A DNA stretch of 51,107 nt from Candidatus Gastranaerophilales bacterium. Lineage in GTDB: Bacteria > Cyanobacteriota > Vampirovibrionia > Gastranaerophilales > Gastranaerophilaceae. The DNA lies in contig CALVAR010000016.1 of assembly GCA_944325575.1 (NCBI GenBank), positions 1-51,107 on the forward strand, written 5' to 3'. Numbering within the stretch: the first letter of the stretch is position 1; each line of letters opens with the position of its first letter. Positions 45,293 to 51,107 of the stretch are shown one piece after another. A model generated the notes under the pieces. It was not told the origin of the DNA and ran no database searches. It was given only the letters and a program-made list of their open reading frames with translations. The position numbers were made by a program, and so were the translations under genes.

Positions 45293-46240
45293 TTACAACA
45301 AGCATTCTTTATTAAAATTTATGATGTCATCCAGTATTTTTTCTGCTCTTTTATGATATGTATGTTCTTGTAAAAATCTTTTATATGATGCCTGTCTGAT
45401 TTGCTCTCTTTCTTCTTCGTGTGACAGGTAATATTTTATTAAATTCACAAGTTCATCTTCGTTGTGGTAACAAACAACTTCTTTTCCTATTTTGAAATAA
45501 TTATTCAGTTCATCCATGTATCTTGTTATTACAAAAGTATTACACGCCATTGCTTCAAATAGTCCTACTTTCACATTGTTGTAACCCGCAACAGTTTCTG
45601 CAAATGACAAATATATTTTTCCGCTATTAATAGCTTTTGTATGAGCTTCTCCCTGTACTTTGCCAAGTCCGTTTTCCCAACCATCGCCATATAATCCAAG
45701 ATTAAATTCGGATAATTTTTTAATGACTTCTTTCCTATTTTCTCTTGCATGACCAATGACTACTACGTCATATGTTTTGGGTATTTCAGGCATGTAGTAG
45801 TGATGTTTTGTAGAAGCAGCAAATGGTAAGAGATTTATATTTACTTTGTTTTTATCATATTGATTTTCTAAAGAATAAAGGGAATTTGTGTAAAACAGGT
45901 CGAATTTGTCTGCATATACTGCGCCATTGTATGGATATACATCAAGGTCGGAAAGAGCTGCTCCAACAACGATTATGTTATTGTTTCTGCAATATTGAAA
46001 ACAATCATCTTCTAATGTAAAACCGCCGGAATTAAGTAATATAAAATCAGCATTATATTTTTGTATGTCTTTAATTATTTTTTTTGTATCAAGAAAATTA
46101 ATATATCCATTCGGCGTTTTTATTGATTTTTTTATACGATTATCTTTTTTCTTTGAATATAGTTTTAGGTCTATTTTTTGTAAATTACACAAATCTGATA
46201 AGTCATCAGACATCACATTGATAACATCATTTTTACCCAT
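45293..46240 (-). CDS. CgeB-like glycosyltransferase (GT-B type)
   Basis: The 315-aa protein resembles CgeB-type transferases. It has a Rossmann half with ADFILLNSGG and NIIVVGAALSD, and a sugar-nucleotide half ending GLFEAMACNTFVIT, typical of GT-B enzymes. It is the last gene of a three-gene glycosyltransferase operon. The annotated ATG at 46240 seems late: codons upstream in frame (GIHYGAYW) read like the usual first strand, but there is no ATG before the upstream gene's stop. A non-ATG start or a one-base deletion at about 46263 is possible. Confidence 0.75.
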   Translation of the reverse strand: MGKNDVINVMSDDLSDLCNLQKIDLKLYSKKKDNRIKKSIKTPNGYINFLDTKKIIKDIQKYNADFILLNSGGFTLEDDCFQYCRNNNIIVVGAALSDLDVYPYNGAVYADKFDLFYTNSLYSLENQYDKNKVNINLLPFAASTKHHYYMPEIPKTYDVVVIGHARENRKEVIKKLSEFNLGLYGDGWENGLGKVQGEAHTKAINSGKIYLSFAETVAGYNNVKVGLFEAMACNTFVITRYMDELNNYFKIGKEVVCYHNEDELVNLIKYYLSHEEEREQIRQASYKRFLQEHTYHKRAEKILDDIINFNKECLL

Positions 46241-46273
46241 CCAATATGCGCCGTAATGAATCCCATTAAGATG

Positions 46274-48013
46274 TTAAAATGGTTTTATGTATTTGTTTAT
46301 TTTGTTTTTAGCAGCATTAATGTCTTTTTGAATTATGTCAATAGCCTGTTGTCGGTATTTATGCTGCTTTTCTCTGATTTCTGAAACATTTTGTTTCGCT
46401 TTTTTTATCAAAAAGTCTAATTTATTAACTTCTTCCATCTTTATGCAATATTCTTCAAGATTGCAATCTTTCATTAATGCCCTGATTTTGGGACAAATAT
46501 CAATTCCAATACATGGAATACCTTTTTGTATTGCCGCAATGATTCCGTGGTATCTCCCTGAAATTACAAATCCTGCATTTTTAATTCTTTCTTCTATGTT
46601 GTCTTGATAAACCTGAAAATCATCATATTTAATGTTTTTAAAATTTTGTTCTATTATGCTGACAAATTCTGAATAGTTATCTTTATATTTGCCATATGTT
46701 ATAAAATTATCTCTTTTTTGTTCATAAAAATTTTTTCCATCACGCCAAACAAAGAATAAGTTATTGGTATCGATATCAGTTTCTTCTTCCCATTTTAGAG
46801 GAAATGCAAAAGTTATATCTCTTGAAGGTGCTATAGCATTAATATGCATACAATCCAATGAATATTTGTCACGAACAAAGAAAAATTCCGCATTGTTTTT
46901 AATTGTTTTTGCTGAATCATCGGGATATGGAAATTCTGCACCCAGACCAATTATCCCAAATGGTACTTTTAACTTTTGCTTAAATGTTTTATGTACATCA
47001 TCTATCCACAATCCGCCACCACCACAGATTACAAAAGCTGCTTCATTCAATCTTTTTTCGTCCGTATCAATAAATACAGCATAAGGAAAAAGCCTTTTCA
47101 TGCACTTTTTTATCCATTGATCACCAAGATTTTCTCCCTGCCACCAACCCCATATCGCAAGTTTGTTTTTAAAATAATCTTTGTGATGTGTAACTTTAAT
47201 ACTTAAAATTTTATATTTTGTTTTGTTTTTGAATTCTTGTTTTGAATATATGAAAGAAGAAATCTGTGGTAAAAGTATTTGGTAAAGATAAAAATTTTTA
47301 TTTATTTTCTTATACTTCACAATCAAGAACTTTTTGTATTTTTGCTGTACAGCCAGAGTCTTTTCTTTAATAGTTTGCTGCTTTGTTGCTGTCAGACTTT
47401 GAGGATTGAGTCTGTATTTATACAGATTTTCATTGCTGTATGCTATATTACCGGCAATTGCTACCCTGCACCAGTAATCATAATCTTCCGCACAAAACAT
47501 ATCGGTATTGTATTTACCCACTTTTTGTGCAATTCCTTTTCTGTACATAAAACAGGCACCAACATTACATTGTTTTACCAGCTGCAGCGGGCATCTGTTC
47601 TTTACCAGATTTGTAAAGGTATTGTTATAGCTTCCATCTTCATTAATAAAATCAAAATTGCAGGAAACTAAATCCACATCTGTATTTTTGTCCAAGAAAT
47701 CTGCCATATATTCTATAGCATTTTCTTTATATATGTTGTCGTCACTTGTCCAAGTAAAATATTCTCCCTGTGCTGTTTCAAAACCTATATTTAAAGATGC
47801 TGGAAGTTTTTTGTTTGTATTGTTTGTTATTATTTTTATTCTGCTATCTTTTTGGGCATATCCCCGTATTATTTCCGGTGTGTTATCTGTTGAACAGTCA
47901 TCGACAATGATTAATTCCCAGTTTGTATAAGTCTGTTTAAGTATGCTGTCCAGAGCATCTTTTATATATTTAGAACCATTATATGTGGGTAATACTATTG
48001 AAACTAATTTCAT
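46274..48013 (-). CDS. Fusion of family 2 glycosyltransferase and polysaccharide pyruvyl transferase
   Basis: This 579-aa protein joins two enzymes. Residues 1-240 are a GT-A glycosyltransferase (SIVLPTYNGSKYIKDALDSI, DDCSTDNTPE, TWTSDDN). Residues about 275-560 match polysaccharide pyruvyl transferases (GENLGDQW, ICGGGGLW, ISGRYHGIIAAIQKGIPCI). Both would act on one surface polysaccharide, adding a sugar and then a pyruvate ketal. The gene lies 7 nt after the upstream glycosyltransferase. Fusion in one frame without stop or frameshift is directly visible. Confidence 0.87.
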   Translation of the reverse strand: MKLVSIVLPTYNGSKYIKDALDSILKQTYTNWELIIVDDCSTDNTPEIIRGYAQKDSRIKIITNNTNKKLPASLNIGFETAQGEYFTWTSDDNIYKENAIEYMADFLDKNTDVDLVSCNFDFINEDGSYNNTFTNLVKNRCPLQLVKQCNVGACFMYRKGIAQKVGKYNTDMFCAEDYDYWCRVAIAGNIAYSNENLYKYRLNPQSLTATKQQTIKEKTLAVQQKYKKFLIVKYKKINKNFYLYQILLPQISSFIYSKQEFKNKTKYKILSIKVTHHKDYFKNKLAIWGWWQGENLGDQWIKKCMKRLFPYAVFIDTDEKRLNEAAFVICGGGGLWIDDVHKTFKQKLKVPFGIIGLGAEFPYPDDSAKTIKNNAEFFFVRDKYSLDCMHINAIAPSRDITFAFPLKWEEETDIDTNNLFFVWRDGKNFYEQKRDNFITYGKYKDNYSEFVSIIEQNFKNIKYDDFQVYQDNIEERIKNAGFVISGRYHGIIAAIQKGIPCIGIDICPKIRALMKDCNLEEYCIKMEEVNKLDFLIKKAKQNVSEIREKQHKYRQQAIDIIQKDINAAKNKINKYIKPF

Positions 48014-48020
48014 TTAGATT

Positions 48021-48860
48021 TTAATTTACTCCCATCAGGAAAATTGTTAATGCAAAAATAATAATTATCAAAAATATATTAGATATTAAAGCACAGAAAA
48101 ATAATTTTTTATATTTCTTTAGTTTATTTTTTGTGGTCAAAAATACATTCGCAGCAAATGACTCATCTTCCATATACAGTTTAATATGATTTTTTAATAT
48201 ATTTTTATAAATATTTATCATTTTAGCTTTATCAATTTGGGCAGAGCGGTTTGCTCCGTTATATTTCCTGTAATTAAACAGTATTTTATTTATTCTGTGG
48301 ACTTCAAACCCGTTTTCGATAAAGGACAGCCACAGGTCCCAGTCTTCGTATCCGTCTTTCATATACTCTTTATAGCCGCCAAGAGCTATAAAATCTTTCT
48401 TCCGAAACAGTACACTGACAAATATACAGTTTTCATACAGTATATTTGATTTTGAATAATCGGGAAGTTTCCATTTTTCATTTTTTGAGCCAAATAGCCT
48501 TGCTTTGCTGTACACAATACCGATATCAGGATTATTATCCAAAACTTTTACTGCTTCTTCTATATACTCGGGTTCTATCGTGTCATCAGCATCGAGGGGC
48601 AGGATATATTCTCCTGATGCAGCATTTATTGCGATGTTTCTTGATTCAATTACGCCTTTATTTTCTTTTTCATCAAAAAATACAATTTGTCTGTATTTTT
48701 GTGCAAGTTTTTGTATAACTTCGGAGCTGTTATCTGTTGAGCCGTCATTTATGCAGACTATTTCAATGTTTTGATACGTTTGATGCAGAGCTGATAATAT
48801 TGCTTCTTCCACAAACTGAGCTTGATTATAGCAGGGTATTATTACTGATACTTTTTTCAT
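48021..48860 (-). CDS. Family 2 glycosyltransferase with C-terminal membrane anchor
   Basis: A 279-aa GT-A enzyme (SVIIPCYNQAQFVEEAILS, NDGSTDNSSE, LPLDADD for the metal site, GYEDWDLWLSF for acceptor binding). The last 25 residues (ISNIFLIIIIFALTIFLMG) form a single transmembrane segment that should tether it to the inner membrane. It is the first gene of the glycosyltransferase operon 48860-45293. The promoter must lie in the 149-bp region shared with the XRE regulator gene. Confidence 0.9.
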   Translation of the reverse strand: MKKVSVIIPCYNQAQFVEEAILSALHQTYQNIEIVCINDGSTDNSSEVIQKLAQKYRQIVFFDEKENKGVIESRNIAINAASGEYILPLDADDTIEPEYIEEAVKVLDNNPDIGIVYSKARLFGSKNEKWKLPDYSKSNILYENCIFVSVLFRKKDFIALGGYKEYMKDGYEDWDLWLSFIENGFEVHRINKILFNYRKYNGANRSAQIDKAKMINIYKNILKNHIKLYMEDESFAANVFLTTKNKLKKYKKLFFCALISNIFLIIIIFALTIFLMGVN

Positions 48861-48861
48861 G

Positions 48862-48963
48862 TCAAAGTTTTTGAACTTGATGTGTCATGTTGATATTTTT
48901 GTAAAAATCAACATGAATTATATGTTTAACGCTCTTAAATGTCAACTTTTTGCAAAAACTTGA
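48862..48963. promoter_or_regulatory. Three operator-like palindromes between the GT operon and the XRE gene
   Basis: 48862-48880 is TCAA-GTTTTTGAAC-TTGA-like and imperfect. 48886-48915 has 14-bp arms CATGTTGAT-(A)-TTTTT / AAAAATCAACATG. 48942-48963 is TCAACTTTTTGCAAAAACTTGA (22 bp in total; arms TCAA/TTGA and TTTTT/AAAAA). They share a TCAA-n-TTTTT core, as sites of one regulator would. Confidence 0.5.
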
Positions 48964-49009
48964 TATTTAGCGTTGTTTTTAAGCGCCTTGCAATTGAGAT
49001 AATTGAAAT

Positions 49010-49327
49010 ATGTCTTATGTAAACTTGCTGGGTAAAAGAATAAAGGAAGTCCGAAAAAGCAAAGGACTTACTCAGGATGTTTTGTCCGAAAAAATCGGTA
49101 TAGATTCAAAACATTTAAGCAGAATAGAATGCGGCAAAAACAGACCGTCTATTGAGCTTCTTTATAAAATTTCTGCGGTATTAAACATCGAACCTTACCT
49201 AATTTTTCAAAATAAACATTTACAGGAAAAAGACGAATTAATAAAAGAAATAACCTGCGCATTATCTGATTCTCCGGAAGAAAAAGTCAGGCTTTTTTAT
49301 AAAATACTTTTTGATATTCTCGCTTAA
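49010..49327 (+). CDS. XRE family helix-turn-helix regulator
   Basis: The 105-aa protein has a Cro/CI-type HTH in the first 65 residues (RIKEVRKSKGLTQDVLSEKIG, in two helices, then SKHLSRIECGKNRPSIE) and a short helical C-terminal part that may dimerise. The upstream 149 bp carry three palindromes of one type, suggesting autoregulation and perhaps control of the divergent GT operon. It probably forms a transcript with the MdaB-like gene 51 bp downstream. Confidence 0.88.
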   Translation: MSYVNLLGKRIKEVRKSKGLTQDVLSEKIGIDSKHLSRIECGKNRPSIELLYKISAVLNIEPYLIFQNKHLQEKDELIKEITCALSDSPEEKVRLFYKILFDILA

Positions 49328-49378
49328 GATTACTCTTTTGTTTATTGAAAAATCGCCTTGATTGCCTATTCTGTATTT

Positions 49379-49945
49379 ATGAATATTTTAGTTATAAACG
49401 GCCATAAATACTATCCGTTTTCCGAAGGCAGGCTTAACAGAACTCTGTTTAATGAAATTGTACGCATACTGGAAGAAAACGGACAAAATATCAGGACAAC
49501 TATTATAGAAAACGGATATGACATAGGGGAAGAGGTCGAAAAGTTTAAATGGGCTGATATGATAATTTTTCAATCGCCCGTAAACTGGTTTTCTGTTCCA
49601 TGGCTGCTTAAAAAATATATAGATGAAGTTTATCAGCATGGAATATTTTATACGGGTTCTGAAAAATACGGAGACGGCGGGCTTTTTAAAGAGAAAAAAT
49701 ACATGTTTTCTATGACATGCAATGCGTCCGAAGATGTTTTTTACGACATTTCTTCGCCGTTTTTTGAGGGAAAAAGCCCTGATGATATTATAATTGCATT
49801 GCATAAGCTTCATCAGTATTGCGCAATGAAGCCTGTAAGGTCATTTTTCTGTTTTGATGTTATACATAATCCGGATGTAGGGAAGTATCTAAAAGCACTG
49901 AAAAATCACTTACATACCTATGTATTGAATGACAGACTTGCATAG
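49379..49945 (+). CDS. NAD(P)H-quinone reductase/flavodoxin-like fold protein (MdaB-like)
   Basis: This 188-aa protein has a flavodoxin-like fold: ILVINGHKYYPFSEGRLN for the FMN/FAD phosphate, then FQSPVNWFSVPWLLKKYIDEV, the FAD-contact segment of MdaB/NQO-type enzymes. A Cys/Asn-rich SMTCNASEDVFY is the usual third contact. It would reduce quinones by two electrons. ATG at 49379 is used rather than an upstream TTG; no good ribosome-binding site, so coupling to the XRE gene is likely. Confidence 0.85.
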   Translation: MNILVINGHKYYPFSEGRLNRTLFNEIVRILEENGQNIRTTIIENGYDIGEEVEKFKWADMIIFQSPVNWFSVPWLLKKYIDEVYQHGIFYTGSEKYGDGGLFKEKKYMFSMTCNASEDVFYDISSPFFEGKSPDDIIIALHKLHQYCAMKPVRSFFCFDVIHNPDVGKYLKALKNHLHTYVLNDRLA

Positions 49946-49968
49946 ACTTTGTAAAATTGTGGTATAAT
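49938..49968 (+). promoter_or_regulatory. Promoter upstream of the tmRNA leader
   Basis: TTGCAT (49938-49943) and TATAAT (49963-49968) with 19 bp between them. The -10 is perfect and the spacing slightly long. It overlaps the end of the reductase gene. Confidence 0.5.
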
Positions 49969-49974
49969 ACTTAT

Positions 49975-50225
49975 TACACCGTACATTGAAATATTAATCA
50001 TGGGGACGTTTTAAAAGCGTAAGCCGGAGTGAAGTTGGCGGAAACGTTGAGTTTTCGACAACGTAACTTAATAATAGCGGCAAGGACTCTGTTCGAAAGG
50101 TGCCTGTGGCACGTTACGAATGGAGGTATGCAAAATCAGAAGCACAGCTTCTGTGTGCAGTAGAAAAATTAAATTCAATACAGCCGCCCAAAACAAATAT
50201 GCTTTTAAAATTTTCCTTAAATCGT
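49975..50225 (+). ncRNA. Unassigned structured leader upstream of tmRNA
   Basis: About 250 nt between a clear promoter and the tmRNA 5' end. It contains TGGGGACGTTTT (50001-50012), which is repeated exactly at the tmRNA start (50225-50236), hairpins such as GTGCC/GGCAC (50100-50113) and GAAGCACAGCTTC (50139-50151), and no credible reading frame. It is probably a tmRNA precursor leader or a separate small RNA; I cannot match it to a known class. Confidence 0.4.
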
Positions 50226-50638
50226 GGGGACGTTTTGGATTTGACGGGGTGATCGTTTGTATCAAACTGCGGGTCCGAGCGCTGTTCTCGGTTATCAACG
50301 AGCAACTTAAATTAAACGCTAACAACGTTATCGAAGGCAATTTCGGCAGAAGCGCAGCTAGAATGGCTGCTTAGTAACCGATAGTTCGACAGACTGAACT
50401 ATGCCCACTCTGTACGGCCAGCTTGCCGCTGTGCAGGGTCCACTATGCAAGACGCAGTACGGGGATGAGAATTAACCGTATCAAGATTTTTCTCGAGGAG
50501 CGTATCTCTTGAAACTGCTTTGTTTTAGCTTAGGTTATGGCAGCTTTCCTTGCTAAGACGAGATAAAAGTCTCCTACGCTCGTAGATGTTTGCTGCATTC
50601 CATTTCGGACAGGGGTTCGATTCCCCTCGTCTCCACCA
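50226..50638 (+). ncRNA. ssrA: Transfer-messenger RNA (tmRNA)
   Basis: GGGGACG at the 5' end pairs with CGTCTCC before the encoded ACCA end, forming a 7-bp acceptor stem. The T-arm is GGGGTTCGATTCCCC. The tag frame in the middle (GCTAACAACGTT and on) reads ANNVIEGNFGRSAARMAA followed by TAG. The tag ends MAA where most bacteria have LAA or VAA. This is the one-piece form. It rescues stalled ribosomes with SmpB, which is not encoded in the window. Confidence 0.96.
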
Positions 50639-50654
50639 TTTTGTATATTTCAAA
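50628..50654 (+). repeat. Direct repeat at the tmRNA 3' end, copy 1
   Basis: CGTCTCCACCATTTTG and the following bases to CAAA (27 nt) are repeated exactly at 50885-50911. The repeat covers the last 11 nt of tmRNA and continues past it. Confidence 0.85.
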
Positions 50655-50884
50655 AAATTTATACAGGGAATCGAACCCAATGCTTACGCATCGGGGTTCT
50701 CCCCTCTCAAAAACAAGACTTTTAGTCTTGTTTCCTCGGCAGAGTCTGTCTTGGATTATTGGCGTTTCAAAGTTCTTGCACTCCGTTTTGATTTGCTTCG
50801 CAAATCCCACTTCGTCGAACTTTTACATAGGACGTGCTCGCTCGTACACTTCGTGTACTCGACTCCGCACTTGCCAAAATCCGC
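50655..50884. other. Short hairpin-rich insert between direct repeats downstream of tmRNA
   Basis: About 230 bp bounded by the 27-bp repeats. It contains GGGAATCGAACCC (50666-50678), a perfect inverted copy of the tmRNA T-arm, the family A hairpin at 50701-50745, GATTTGC/GCAAATC, and GTACAC/GTGTAC. GCACTCCG and TTGGCG also occur in the 175-bp repeats. No gene is seen. Confidence 0.55.
50701..50745 (+). repeat. Family A variable-stem hairpin module
   Basis: The ends CCCCTCTCA and TCGGCAGAGT are as at 973 and 9016. The stem is a third sequence, AAACAAGACT/AGTCTTGTTT (10 bp). Confidence 0.8.
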
Positions 50885-50911
50885 CGTCTCCACCATTTTG
50901 TATATTTCAAA
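50885..50911 (+). repeat. Direct repeat at the tmRNA 3' end, copy 2
   Basis: An exact second copy of 50628-50654, followed by GAGGTTCGAGTCTC, which resembles a tRNA T-arm. No complete tRNA is present. Confidence 0.85.
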
Positions 50912-50942
50912 GATTTTAGAGGTTCGAGTCTCTTTCTCTGTT

Positions 50943-50975
50943 CTGTCATGCTGAACTTGTTTGACAAAGCGAACC
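50943..50975 (+). repeat. Dispersed short repeat, partner of 1-33
   Basis: CTGTCATGCTGAACTTG followed by TTTGACAAAGCGAACC; inverted relative to the copy at the window start. Confidence 0.6.
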
Positions 50976-50998
50976 AAAATTTTTAAGACCCTGAAACA

Positions 50999-51053
50999 CC
51001 AGGTAGGGGCATAAAATCACGTTTCGACATTGTCTCAACGGATTTTGCAGCCA
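50999..51053 (-). repeat. Family B variable-stem hairpin module (inverted)
   Basis: CCAGGTAGGGGCATAA and TTGCAGCCA are the reverse complements of the fixed ends at 42857-42910. The outer stem AATC/GATT replaces CATC/GATG, a compensatory change. The remaining bases to 51107 show no gene. Confidence 0.8.
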
Positions 51054-51107
51054 GTTCAGGATGACAAAATATTAAAATGTTATCTCGGCTCTGATACCGG
51101 TGGAAAC

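Noticed and set aside
50120-50374. 84-codon frame overlapping the tmRNA
   Set aside because: It uses the tmRNA tag reading frame by chance; the tmRNA structure explains the conservation.
50912-50942. tRNA gene after the second direct repeat
   Set aside because: Only a T-arm-like GAGGTTCGAGTCTC is present; no anticodon or acceptor stem can be drawn.

Overview
The window looks like chromosomal DNA of a Gram-negative, AT-rich bacterium. It most resembles a gut Vampirovibrionia/'Melainabacteria' genome of the Gastranaerophilales type, the non-photosynthetic sister group of Cyanobacteria. The grounds are an AsmA-like giant, a TolC-type protein, Slt and several Sec signal peptides (a diderm envelope), a short HNH nuclease of the kind common in cyanobacteria, and several otherwise unrecognisable proteins carrying a short Phe-Lys-Gly ('FKG') motif. 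I recall that motif as frequent in this lineage but cannot check it here. The assignment is an inference.

Layout. 0-9 kb: DEDDh exonuclease, CoA-disulfide reductase with a rhodanese domain, a UDP-glucuronate decarboxylase-type epimerase, initiator tRNA, and FKG-type proteins including a CheR-like methyltransferase and an HNH protein, with a flavin reductase-rubredoxin between them. 9-14 kb: a DtxR/MntR regulator - HpcH aldolase - ThDP enzyme operon, and phosphoglucose isomerase. 14-24 kb: envelope genes (exported VirB10-like protein, AsmA-like protein plus TolC family operon, Opp-type ATPase, Slt). 24-36 kb: signalling. Here lie a response-regulator/histidine-kinase fusion, an operon of GAF/HD-GYP protein, TPR protein and NarL-type regulators, a pentapeptide protein, and an ECF sigma/anti-sigma pair. 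36-44 kb: poorly known proteins, including a TPR-metallopeptidase-like protein, a membrane protein, a 568-aa protein with an inverted silent copy of its C-terminal third, and two small proteins sharing a C-terminal tail. 44-49 kb: type-4 uracil-DNA glycosylase and a three-gene glycosyltransferase operon. 49-51 kb: an XRE regulator with operator-like palindromes, an MdaB-like reductase, and tmRNA.

No transposase, integrase, reverse transcriptase, Cas gene or CRISPR array was seen. What stands out is non-coding. A ~175-bp structured repeat occurs seven times between genes. Smaller hairpin modules keep fixed ends but have exchanged stems; they sit inside some repeat copies and also elsewhere (next to the initiator tRNA and downstream of tmRNA). 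Together these look like a modular, apparently mobile family of foldable elements with no encoded mover. The second notable structure is the 568-aa gene between two inverted C-terminal cassettes, a geometry that could swap its C-terminus by inversion.

Several start codons were placed downstream of the longest reading frame because of ribosome-binding sites or promoters; each case is noted.
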